Below, one piece after another: positions 1-8,799 of a stretch of 64,000 nucleotides of DNA. The stretch lies in the NCBI GenBank assembly GCA_030145275.1, contig JAQYVV010000010.1:1-64000 (forward strand). The letters are read 5' to 3'. How positions within the stretch are numbered: position 1 is the stretch's first letter; the number at the start of each line of letters is the position of its first letter. The stretch comes from Desulfurivibrionaceae bacterium. GTDB lineage: Bacteria; Desulfobacterota; Desulfobulbia; Desulfobulbales; VMSU01. The position numbers and the translations under genes were made by a program. Below the pieces are notes generated by a model. The model was not told the origin of the DNA, did no database searches, and was given only the letters and a program-made list of their open reading frames with translations.

Positions 1-1
1 A

Positions 2-2527
2 CACCAGGCGCGAATTTGACACTCCGCAACCGTTGCCAGTTTGGCAACTTCGTTTGGCCGTGGCGCAATGACCAACCATTGGATCGATATCCGCAACTCG
101 GATGTTGTTCTGATAATGGGCGCAAACCCCGCTGAAAATCACCCTATCTCTTTCCAGTATGTCCTTGAAGCCAAGGAGCACGGCGCCAAGATTCTGAGCG
201 TCGACCCCCGCTTTACCCGCACCAGCACCAAAGCGGATATATTTGCACCGCTTCGCAGCGGCACCGACATCGCTTTTCTCGGCGGGATGATCAACTACAT
301 CCTGAGCAACGATCTCCAGCACAAAGAATACATGCAGCTGCACACCAATGCGACCTTTCTGGTCGATCCCCTTTTCCAGATGCCGGGTGAACTGGACGGT
401 CTGTTCTCCGGTTACGATGCCAAAAAACGCAGTTACGACAAAGCGACTTGGGCTTTCCAGCGTGACGCCAACGGCGTGCCAAAGAGTGACCCAGACATGC
501 AGGACCCAAACTGCGTCCTACAGCTACTCAAAAAGCACTACTCACGCTACAGCCCAGATATGGTTTCAGATATCACCGGTACTCCGCCCGACAAACTCGC
601 GGAAATCTATCAAAATTACGGCTCTTCCGGTAAACCCGGCAAGGCGGGAACCATTATGTACGCCATGGGCTGGACCCAGCATACCGTCGGCACCCAAAAC
701 ATCAGGACCATGGCCATTATTCAGCTTTTATTGGGCAACATCGGCATAGCCGGCGGCGGCGTCAATGCGCTGCGCGGAGAATCGAACGTGCAAGGCTCAA
801 CCGACCATTGTCTGCTGTTCCACATTCTCCCCGGCTACCTGCCGACACCGAAAGCAGGCCTGAAAGATCTGGCCACTTACATAGAGAAGACCACACCAAC
901 CACCAATGATCCCCAAAGCGCCAACTGGTGGGGCAACCGCAGCAAATACATCACCTCCCTGCTTCGTGCCCTCTTCGACACCAACCTGACCGCCGAGGAT
1001 GAATTCGGCTACCAGCTCCTGCCAAAACTAGATGCTGGTCAGAACGCCTCCTGGCTCATGATCTTTGATCGGATGTTCCGTGATCAGGTCAAAGGTTTCT
1101 TCGCCTGGGGTCAAAACCCGGCCTGCAGCGGCAGCAACGCCAACAAGGTGCGCCAAGCCATGTCTAAACTCGACTGGATGGTGGCTGTTAACCTGTTTGA
1201 CAACGAAACCGCTTCATTCTGGAAAGGCCCGGGGATGGACCCGGCCAATATCGACACAGAGGTCTTCTTCCTGCCGGTGGCAGCCTCCTTTGAAAAGGAA
1301 GGAAGTATCACCAATTCGGGACGCTGGGCCCAATGGCGCTACCAGGCGGTGGAACCTCTCGGCAACAGTCGCCATGACTCAGAACTGATAAACGAACTAC
1401 AGCACCGGGTGCGGCAGCGCTATGCCGCTGAAAACGGCGCCTTCCCCGACCCTATACTGAAATTGAGCTGGAATTACGGTTTCAAACTCCTGGATGGCAA
1501 AGTCCGTAAAATTGATATCCATGCGGTAGCCAAAGAGATCAACGGCTACTTTCTTGTCGACAAGGAGATTAAAGGTAAGCTCTACAAAAAAGGCGATCTG
1601 GTCCCCTCCTTTGCCTTTTTGCAAGACGATGGTTCGACCTCGTCAGGCAACTGGCTCTATTGCCAAAGCTACAATAGCTCCGGCAATAACATGGCCCGCC
1701 GTGGCCAAAAAGATCCAAGCGGAGTTGGTCTCTACCCCGAATGGTCCTGGTGCTGGCCGGTCAACCGCCGCATTTTATACAACCGCGCCTCGGTCAATGC
1801 CGACGGAGTCCCTTGGAACAAGGAAAAACCAGTCATCTATTGGAACGGCTCCAAATGGAAGGGGGATGTTCCCGACGGTGGCTGGAAACCTCTGTCACAA
1901 GCCGGCACCAGAAAATCCTTCATCATGCTGCCCGACGGAGTCGCCTCAATTTTTAGCGCTGGCATGAAGGAAGGACCTTTCCCTGAGCACTATGAACCGC
2001 TGGAGAGCCCCATCGAGAAGAACTCTCTCTCCGGCACCAAAAACAATCCGGCCATAAAGCTCTTTTACGAAGGAGACGAAAAACTGGAGGTAGATGTCTA
2101 TTACTCCTCCGACAACCGTTATCCATTTGTAGGCACCACCTACCGGGTCACCGAACACTGGCAGACCGGGATCATGACCAGAAACACTCCGTGGCTGCTG
2201 GAAATGCAGCCGAAAATGTTCGTTGAGATCAGCGTGGAACTGGCCAAAGACCAGGGTATCGGTCAAGGTGAGTTGCTCAAAGTCAGCTCGGGAAGAGGCA
2301 GTGTTGAAGCTGTAGCCGTCGTTACCAGGCGCTTTAGACCCTTTAAGGTCCAAGGGAAAACCGTCCATGAGGTGGGCCTGCCTTGGTGCTACGGCTGGAA
2401 CACCCCAAATTGCGGGGACAGCGCCAATCTGTTAACCCCAACCATCGGCGATGCCAATACCATGATCCCAGAAACAAAGGCCTTCATGGTTAATGTCGAA
2501 AAAATCAGTGGGGGGAGAAAAACATGA
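2..2527 (+). CDS. fdnG: Formate dehydrogenase catalytic subunit, selenocysteine-containing (5' end outside window)
   Basis: Molybdopterin/tungstopterin alpha subunit of a membrane-bound formate dehydrogenase, oxidising formate to CO2, normally on the periplasmic side. The reading frame is open from the window edge except for a TGA at 17-19. Codons before it give HQARI and after it HSATVASLATSFGRGAMTNHW, which matches the selenocysteine site of FdnG-type enzymes (QARVU-H...TFGRGAMTNHW in E. coli), so TGA is read as Sec. A start at TTG 41, suggested by simple ORF calling, is therefore wrong. Later residues (GANPAENHP, DPRFTRTSTKADIFAPLRSGTD, GNIGIAGGGVNALRGESNVQGSTD) are typical of the family. 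The N-terminal 4Fe-4S domain and Tat signal lie outside the window. It overlaps fdnH by 4 bases (ATGA). Confidence 0.95.
17..48 (+). promoter_or_regulatory. Selenocysteine TGA codon and bacterial SECIS hairpin of fdnG
   Basis: TGA at 17-19 is followed by a perfect 6-bp stem, GTTGCC (32-37) with GGCAAC (43-48), closing a 5-base loop AGTTT. The loop starts 18 bases after the TGA and has G as its second base. This fits the published bacterial SECIS model (short apical loop with an early G, roughly 16-37 bases past the UGA) and has the same position as in E. coli fdnG/fdhF. The hairpin is seen directly; its recognition by SelB is inferred. Confidence 0.85.
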
Positions 2528-3306
2528 AACGAAAAGCCTTTTTGATCGACACCACCCGCTGCACCGCCTGCCGCAGCTGTCAGGTCGCCTGTAAACAGTG
2601 GAACAAACTCGAAGCTGAAGCAACGGTCAACCGCGGCAGCTATGAAAATCCCCCGGATCTAACCCCGCAGCTCTACAATCAGATTCATTTTATCGAAAAA
2701 GAGCATGGGGATGACTTTAATGATTTTCGCTGGCTATTCATCAACCGGCGCTGCATGCATTGCGCTGATGCCGGCTGCATGAAGGTCTGTCCAGCAGAAG
2801 GGGCTCTCTATCGTACCAAGGAGGGGATGGTCGTCTATGACCAGGATAAATGCATCGGCTGTCACTACTGCGTCAATGCCTGTCCTTTTGATGTGCCGCG
2901 CTTCGACACCCAGCAAAAAGTTACCAAGTGCCACGGCTGTATGGACCGGGTACAAAACGGCCTGTTACCAGCCTGTGTTAAGGCCTGCCCCACAAATACC
3001 CTTCAATTCGGTGATCGCGATCAGCTAATCGCCGAGGCCAAGGCGGAAGGCAAAAAACTTTACGGTGAAAACGATCTTGGCGGACTCGGGGTTCTCTATG
3101 TTCTTGATGATAAACCAGGCACATATAAACTGCCGGAAAACCCTGCCATTCCTGCTTCAATCCTGTTCTGGAAAGATGTCGTAAAACCGCTGGGAATTTT
3201 CGGCTTCTGGGGCGTCGTCGGCGCAGCAGCCCTGCACTATGTGACCGTTGGCCCAAAGAAGATAGAAGACTCATCTGAGCAGCCAGACAATGGAGGTGAA
3301 TCATGA
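2524..3306 (+). CDS. fdnH: Formate dehydrogenase iron-sulfur (beta) subunit
   Basis: 260-residue electron-transfer subunit carrying electrons from the catalytic subunit to the cytochrome b subunit. Four cysteine clusters for 4Fe-4S centres are visible: C13-x2-C16-x2-C19-x3-C23, then CMHCADAGCMKVCP, CIGCHYCVNACP and CHGCMDRVQNGLLPACVKACP. A single hydrophobic helix near the C terminus (about residues 222-242) anchors it in the membrane, as in FdnH/FdoH. Its ATG overlaps the fdnG stop and its end overlaps the fdnI start by 4 bases, showing tight translational coupling of a three-gene operon. Confidence 0.95.
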   Translation: MKRKAFLIDTTRCTACRSCQVACKQWNKLEAEATVNRGSYENPPDLTPQLYNQIHFIEKEHGDDFNDFRWLFINRRCMHCADAGCMKVCPAEGALYRTKEGMVVYDQDKCIGCHYCVNACPFDVPRFDTQQKVTKCHGCMDRVQNGLLPACVKACPTNTLQFGDRDQLIAEAKAEGKKLYGENDLGGLGVLYVLDDKPGTYKLPENPAIPASILFWKDVVKPLGIFGFWGVVGAAALHYVTVGPKKIEDSSEQPDNGGES

Positions 3307-3920
3307 TATCAAATAACTATATCGATCGTTTTAACACCTTCGACCGCATTCTCCACTGGACGGTTGCCCTTTCCTTCTTTCTCCTGTTCCTGTCTGGAGT
3401 AGGACTTTTTGCCAATGCCTTCTTCGGCTTTTTTGAAATGTTTGGCGGGCCGCAGCAAGCGATCATGGTGCACAAATGGACCGGAGTAGTTTTTTTCGTC
3501 GGCTCAATTATACTTTTTCTAAGCCATGCCGGAGACACCTGCCGCTTTGACGCTGATGACATCAGATGGATCGCCAAACTCGGGGGCTACCTATCCCGCA
3601 AGCATCAGGATATACCCCAAAGCAAGTTCAACGCCGGGCAAAAACTGTTTGGTATTTTCGCCATCATCGCCACTCTGGTCATGGGTATAACCGGATGGAT
3701 CATTTGGGACCCGACCGCATACAGCCGTGAACTGACCCAGTTGTCGCTGATGCTGCACGGACTTTTCTTTACCCTTTTCATGATCGCTATGGTCGTCCAT
3801 ATCTACCTGGCCACCATCGCCAACCCCGGTACAATTGAAGGGATGCTCTGGGGCCAGGTGCGTAAAAGCTGGGCAAAGGCACATGCAATCAAATGGTATC
3901 AGAAGATGCTCAAAAGCTGA
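3303..3920 (+). CDS. fdnI: Formate dehydrogenase cytochrome b556 (gamma) subunit
   Basis: 205-residue integral membrane di-haem cytochrome b that passes electrons from formate to the quinone pool. Four hydrophobic segments are visible, with histidines in FDRILHW (first helix), MVHKWTG, LMLHGLFF and MVVHIYL positions as expected for FdnI haem ligands. The ATG overlaps the fdnH stop. It is the last gene of the structural operon and is followed by a hairpin at 3927-3968; the maturation gene fdhE follows 172 bases later in the same direction. Confidence 0.93.
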   Translation: MISNNYIDRFNTFDRILHWTVALSFFLLFLSGVGLFANAFFGFFEMFGGPQQAIMVHKWTGVVFFVGSIILFLSHAGDTCRFDADDIRWIAKLGGYLSRKHQDIPQSKFNAGQKLFGIFAIIATLVMGITGWIIWDPTAYSRELTQLSLMLHGLFFTLFMIAMVVHIYLATIANPGTIEGMLWGQVRKSWAKAHAIKWYQKMLKS

Positions 3921-3926
3921 CAATTG

Positions 3927-3968
3927 TTCCGCCGGGGCGCTTCGTGTTCTGCCTCGGCGGGAATTTTG
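3927..3968 (+). terminator. Hairpin after fdnI, possible terminator or attenuator
   Basis: TTCCGCC at 3927-3933 pairs with GGCGGGAA at 3956-3963 (one bulge) and is followed by TTTT. Because fdhE follows in the same orientation, it may reduce rather than stop transcription. The rest of the gap to 4092 holds only a weak 36-codon ORF. Confidence 0.45.
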
Positions 3969-4092
3969 ACCATATCTTCGCGCCATTGTCCGCAAACAAG
4001 AGGTGAACGGATGAGAGTGCTAATCTGCCTGTTCTGCGGCACAGTAGCATCCTGCCTGAAGAATATCCGTAGCCCATACCCAAGAGGGATCT

Positions 4093-4959
4093 ATGCTGCA
4101 GAAACGATTAGAAAGCCTTGAAAAACTTGCTGAAGCAAAACCATCCTTGGCCGATGCCTGCCGGTTTCATAGCCGCATATTCCAGCTGATCGCCAATGCT
4201 GAAAAGTTCGTGCACCTCACTATTGATAACACGGTGGCAGCACAGCGCCGGGAACAGGGTTTTCCATTACTCAGTGGCACCACGCTGCAGTTTGATGCCA
4301 AAGCCGCAAAGGACTTTTTTGCTGATTTACTACAGACGCTGCACAAATATGGCCAGCAGAAACAAAAAGAACTACAGATTATGTCAACTGCCTTGCAGGC
4401 AGATGACCTTGACTTGGAATGCCTGCTTCGGGCTACCCTTGATCGGGACCAGACTCCAATCAGGCAAACGGCTGAAAAGATAAATGTGCGTCCGACCTTA
4501 CTAGAATACTGCCTGAGCACAGCTCTCGGGGCAGCCCTGCAACAATGCCGCACTGAAGGTCTGAAAGCAGACAACAGCAGCTGGCACCATGGCTATTGCC
4601 CGATATGCGGCGGCCTGCCATCCATCGCCGAATTGCATGGTAAAGAAGGGGAAAAGATTCTGCATTGCGGACTATGTAGAAACAGCTGGGCCTTCCGTCG
4701 CCTTACCTGTGTCCACTGTGGCAATAGCGACCAGAAAACCCTCGCCTACTTCACCGCCGAGGGAGAAGTTGGTTACCGAGTTGATATCTGCCATGGGTGC
4801 GACGGCTACATTAAGGTTGTTGACAGCCGTGAACGCGGCGAAGAATTGATTCTGGAAGTTGAGGATATCGCCACCCTGCATCTTGACCTGCTCGCCGCCA
4901 AAGAAGGTTTCATTTGCGGCAAAAAAAATCCAGTGCAAAGCCAGAGTGAAGAAGTCTGA
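4093..4959 (+). CDS. fdhE: Formate dehydrogenase accessory protein FdhE
   Basis: 288-residue cytoplasmic maturation factor that binds respiratory formate dehydrogenase and is needed for its activity. The C-terminal half carries four CxxC pairs in the order CPIC, CGLC, CVHC and CHGC, the rubredoxin-like metal-binding knuckles of FdhE. The N-terminal half is helical without cysteine motifs, as in the family. ATG 4093 is preceded by AGAGGG at a suitable distance. Location directly after fdnGHI is the usual context. It converges on the coiled-coil gene 5046-5720. Confidence 0.93.
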   Translation: MLQKRLESLEKLAEAKPSLADACRFHSRIFQLIANAEKFVHLTIDNTVAAQRREQGFPLLSGTTLQFDAKAAKDFFADLLQTLHKYGQQKQKELQIMSTALQADDLDLECLLRATLDRDQTPIRQTAEKINVRPTLLEYCLSTALGAALQQCRTEGLKADNSSWHHGYCPICGGLPSIAELHGKEGEKILHCGLCRNSWAFRRLTCVHCGNSDQKTLAYFTAEGEVGYRVDICHGCDGYIKVVDSRERGEELILEVEDIATLHLDLLAAKEGFICGKKNPVQSQSEEV

Positions 4960-5045
4960 CCCATGCCTATTATCCCAAATGTTATCGAAAGCAATGGAGG
5001 AACAACTTTAGTACAGCATGGATTTTCTGTCAGGAAACTGAGGAA

Positions 5046-5720
5046 TCATTTGTCAAGCCATCTTTGTAATATATCATTCGGCAGCAATGGAGAAGCGGTC
5101 GTGCTGTTGTTTTGTTCTGCAACCCTGACAGGCTCTGCGGAGCTGATTTCTCTCTCAACTTCATGCATTTCTTCCTGCGGAGACAACTCTGCGCTTTGAG
5201 AATCGGTTATTGTATCTTCTTCAAGATTAACTCCAGTATCAGGGTCTTTCTCGGTCTGCTCTTTTTGTTCCGCTGCGTCAAGCTTGCTCTGTAATTCGTC
5301 AATTTGTTCTTCTAAAGCCGATTTTTGCTCTTCCCAGGTTGCTTTTTCGTCTTCCCAGGCATCTTTTTGTTTATCCTCCAGCTGAAATTCTACTTCCTGC
5401 TCCTCGGCGACGCTTACTATTTCTAGTTTCAAGGCAGTGTTTTCCTCTGAGAGCCTGCTAATCTCATCCTGCTGTACTGCCATTATTTTTTCCAGCTCTT
5501 CAATCCTTCCTACCTTTTTCTCCACCTCTTCGTACTGGTCTTTTGCATTTTTCAACTGTTTATTCAGCAAAGCAAGCTCGTCAACCTGTTCAGTCAGACC
5601 GGCCATTCCTTTCAATTGGATGGCCGCCTTTCTGGCTGAAATCCCGTCAAGCTCTTCCTGTTTTTCCCTCAAACTTTTTTCTAACTCTTCAATTGTTTTT
5701 TGATATTCATTGCTGTCCAT
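5046..5720 (-). CDS. Coiled-coil protein downstream of the penicillin-binding protein
   Basis: 224 residues, strongly acidic, with no signal peptide or membrane segment. Residues from about 5 to 150 are almost unbroken heptad-like sequence rich in E, K, Q and L (EELEKSLREKQEELDG, EEQKSALEEQIDELQSKLD), predicting a long coiled coil, followed by a low-complexity acidic stretch and a short C-terminal motif ending LPNDILQRWLDK. Ten bases separate it from the upstream penicillin-binding protein gene on the same strand, so the two are very likely co-transcribed. No family is recognised; a scaffold role beside the cell-wall synthase is only an inference. Confidence 0.75.
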   Translation of the reverse strand: MDSNEYQKTIEELEKSLREKQEELDGISARKAAIQLKGMAGLTEQVDELALLNKQLKNAKDQYEEVEKKVGRIEELEKIMAVQQDEISRLSEENTALKLEIVSVAEEQEVEFQLEDKQKDAWEDEKATWEEQKSALEEQIDELQSKLDAAEQKEQTEKDPDTGVNLEEDTITDSQSAELSPQEEMHEVEREISSAEPVRVAEQNNSTTASPLLPNDILQRWLDK

Positions 5721-5730
5721 TGCCTGTCTC

Positions 5731-8562
5731 CTAATTAATCTTTATTTTATGTTTCAAAGGGACCAGATTAAGGGATTTTGTTTTGAATGGAATTTTTTCA
5801 TCACAATAGTACTCAACAAGTTTGATAAATAAATCGTCTTTACCTTGATAAATAGCATTGTTGGTATTGAGGATCTGCCCAAGCGCCTCCTCATGACCAT
5901 CCACCCCGATAATATTTTCAAAAATATATTTCTCTTGGCATTTCCCATGTAATAAATGCTCTGCGTATTTATTGACATTGGCCATATATAAATGATTGTT
6001 CCTAAAATCCGCATTGCTGCGTTTTGCATGGTCTACAGATTTATTTACCATTCGTTCGATTTCTTTATCAAAGAGGTGATCAAATATCTTGCCGGCGATT
6101 TTCACCGGACCGTCCCCGGAACTGCCGACACTCTTCATTCCACCCGTGTTAGTTGTTACCGTGACCAGCATAGTAATGGTTTCATCAGGGTGGAGATCGC
6201 GATCCTGGTAAGGATTGAAGTGGCCGATGAACAGTGCGCTTTTATTTTGGGGAGCTGTGCCGGTTTTACCGGACACCAAATTTGTATAGTATTTAAACTC
6301 GCTCTTCATGCCAGAGGCGGTTCCCCTGTTACAAATTTCATAAAGGGCCATCATTTCCTGCTTGCGCTCCTGATCTGCTTCAAAAAGGGGGATGGGGCTG
6401 TATTCAGGATCTGACTGACGTTCGTAGATGGACGCACCATTGATCACAATTCTTTTTACAAAAGAAGGCTGCCGGTATTTACCATCAAGGAAGGCATTAT
6501 AAAGCCCAAGCCATTTTTGCACAGGCACGTCTGAAGACCCTATACCGAAAGGCCAGGACTTGGCCTCTTCCCTGTTGTAATCCAAACCTATTTCGTCAAA
6601 ACCTAAAAGCATGGCATTTCTGACCAGGCGATCATTATACATCCTGGCAAAAATTGTATTGACTGAGATTACCTGGGCTTCAAGTAAGGAATAGGACCTG
6701 CCGAGGTATCGGTTTCTGCCCTGGCCGCGCTCGTTGTACCTATACCAGTTCCTGGGGAGCCACAACTCTTTGCCCGCACTTTCAACATATTTATACTCCA
6801 GCGGTTTATCCACATAAGTGGCCTGCAAGTCTGTATTATGGGTAACCATGTTGTAATAGGAAATGATAGGTTTAATCGTCGAAGAGGGAGCAAATTTTGC
6901 GTTCTTGTCCAACAAATCGATAATTATTTTCGTGGCATTATTACTGTCCGCCTTAACCGCTTCCGCGCCTGAGGGGCTTGAGCTGTCGGTCTGCCAGAAC
7001 TCTTTACCGCCAATATAGGCTATAATTTCGCCTTTTCTGTTGATTGCAACCACGCCAACATTGATGTGCTGGAAAAGATATTTCATGAACCCTTCAAAAT
7101 CGTAATAGGGGGGCGAAATATTTTCTCTCCTATATACCTCCAGGTCCTGTTGCCATCTTTGTTTATTTCTTTTTCTAAGAACCTGTTCAAAATCCGGACT
7201 GTTTAAAAATTTGGCGATGATCTGTTTTATTTGTTCAACCATGGCCAAATCAACACCGGTCTCAATAACTACATCTCCCTTTTCATCCAACAAAAGTTCG
7301 CTTCCTGAAATTTTGCGTCCATTTACATTGTAATTTCGTGAGGTTACCTCCCTGACAACATTCCAGGAGGTCCATTGCTCCTTGCCGTAAAGCGGTGAAC
7401 TAAAATTACGAAATCCAATTCTTCTTATTGATTCTTCATCATCTATAAACCAATTTAAATATTCTTCTTGGCTAATTTCCTCCTTGCCCCGCAGGTAAGC
7501 GAGGGCCAGGTTTATCTTATTAACAGCACTTTTAGCATGGAAGCGGCGTGCCTCGGAAAGCTCTCCAAAGTCTTTGCCTTTAATAGCTATGTCGTAAAAG
7601 GCCAGTTTCCGGTTATGATTAGGAATAAAAGAACCGATGGCCACTAATTGCTGATAGTTTAACTCAGTAAGGTCTTTTTTGAAGTAGTTTCTGGCTGCGG
7701 CCTGGAACCCGTAGATATTACTGCCGACCGGGACGGTATTGATATAAAAATCCAGGCATTTATCTTTGCCGAATTTTGAGACCATCATATAGGCAATTAT
7801 TATTTCCTCAAATTTATTGGCTATGGTCCTTTTATCATTGCCAAGTATCTTTTTGGCATTTTGCATGACCAAAGTACTAGCCCCCCTGGTATTCCCCCCC
7901 AGGGTGTCTTTGACTGCACCAACCAGGTTTACCCAGCTGACACCGGGGTGAACCAGAAAAGCATTCACATACCAAGGATTATTGCGGTGCGGCATGAAAT
8001 AATGGTCTTCGCAAGCCATTATCGCCTTTTTGGCTTTTTCGGGTATCTGGGCTGTTACTTTTCTTTTACCGTATGATTTAATTACCGTTCCCTGCGCACC
8101 AACAATCTTGGCTGAATGGGCATAGCTTTCAAGGTTGTCAGGTAAACGCGACAATGAGGCCGTGTCATAAATTGCCCTGACGGCAAACAACTCGATAAGA
8201 TGCTGGGACGGACCGGGTATGTAGTTGACGATAAAGAGGGTCAGGAGTGCTAGAACACCCCATTTAATGACCCGGGGGATCCAATAAATGGCCCAAAAAG
8301 AGGCTCGGCGAAAAAGACTGTCCCAGGGGAAAGCAATTTTCATGGTGGGATCTTCGGCAAGCGCTTGTATATACTTATGGGCACTTGCTTCAACATCTTT
8401 GCTTTTCTTCAGTTTGCTTAAAACTGCTTTTTTATTAACTCCTTTGCCAATGTCCTTTGAGGAAAAAAAGTGGCGGAAAGTCTTGAGTTTAAGCGCCTGG
8501 CGTCGCGGGTCCGACTCACTGGACTCGTTACTATCTTCAATATTGTCATTGTTGTTTTTCAC
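5731..8562 (-). CDS. Class A penicillin-binding protein (transglycosylase/transpeptidase)
   Basis: 943-residue bifunctional peptidoglycan synthase. A transmembrane helix near residues 80-105 follows a basic cytoplasmic tail. The GT51 glycosyltransferase domain shows MACEDHYFMPHR (the EDxxFxxH motif) and GASTLVMQNAKKIL. The transpeptidase domain shows SSTIKP (SxxK serine), SVNT (SxN) and SGKTGTA (KTG). It is longer than E. coli PBP1a/1b, with insertions between the domains and a C-terminal tail of about 130 residues after the KTG region with no recognised motif. Start is GTG 8562, with GGAG six bases upstream. It is divergent from the pentapeptide-repeat gene. Confidence 0.9.
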   Translation of the reverse strand: MKNNNDNIEDSNESSESDPRRQALKLKTFRHFFSSKDIGKGVNKKAVLSKLKKSKDVEASAHKYIQALAEDPTMKIAFPWDSLFRRASFWAIYWIPRVIKWGVLALLTLFIVNYIPGPSQHLIELFAVRAIYDTASLSRLPDNLESYAHSAKIVGAQGTVIKSYGKRKVTAQIPEKAKKAIMACEDHYFMPHRNNPWYVNAFLVHPGVSWVNLVGAVKDTLGGNTRGASTLVMQNAKKILGNDKRTIANKFEEIIIAYMMVSKFGKDKCLDFYINTVPVGSNIYGFQAAARNYFKKDLTELNYQQLVAIGSFIPNHNRKLAFYDIAIKGKDFGELSEARRFHAKSAVNKINLALAYLRGKEEISQEEYLNWFIDDEESIRRIGFRNFSSPLYGKEQWTSWNVVREVTSRNYNVNGRKISGSELLLDEKGDVVIETGVDLAMVEQIKQIIAKFLNSPDFEQVLRKRNKQRWQQDLEVYRRENISPPYYDFEGFMKYLFQHINVGVVAINRKGEIIAYIGGKEFWQTDSSSPSGAEAVKADSNNATKIIIDLLDKNAKFAPSSTIKPIISYYNMVTHNTDLQATYVDKPLEYKYVESAGKELWLPRNWYRYNERGQGRNRYLGRSYSLLEAQVISVNTIFARMYNDRLVRNAMLLGFDEIGLDYNREEAKSWPFGIGSSDVPVQKWLGLYNAFLDGKYRQPSFVKRIVINGASIYERQSDPEYSPIPLFEADQERKQEMMALYEICNRGTASGMKSEFKYYTNLVSGKTGTAPQNKSALFIGHFNPYQDRDLHPDETITMLVTVTTNTGGMKSVGSSGDGPVKIAGKIFDHLFDKEIERMVNKSVDHAKRSNADFRNNHLYMANVNKYAEHLLHGKCQEKYIFENIIGVDGHEEALGQILNTNNAIYQGKDDLFIKLVEYYCDEKIPFKTKSLNLVPLKHKIKIN

Positions 8563-8799
8563 TGGTGCTCCGAAATCCTGCTCAAATAAAGCTATATAAA
8601 AAATTTAGGGAAAATGACTCTCATGTTATATAGTTAAAGTATATAGTCTTTTAATCCGATAAATGTTCAAAACATATAGAAATATATTAAGTCATCTTAA
8701 TTACGGCATTGTTATTAATAACCTTTATCGGACAAAGAATGGAAAACAATTAAAGCAACACAATTATTTCCAAAGTCTTTGCATATTTAGAAAATCCTT

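Noticed and set aside
4011-4121. 36-codon ORF (MRVLICLFCGTVASC...) with AGAGGTG upstream, overlapping the fdhE start
   Set aside because: It overlaps fdhE in another frame and has no recognisable family. The Shine-Dalgarno sequence is good, so a leader peptide is possible, but the evidence is too thin to list as a gene.
4963-5199. 78-codon plus-strand ORF after fdhE
   Set aside because: It mostly overlaps the coiled-coil gene on the other strand and shows no protein-like pattern.
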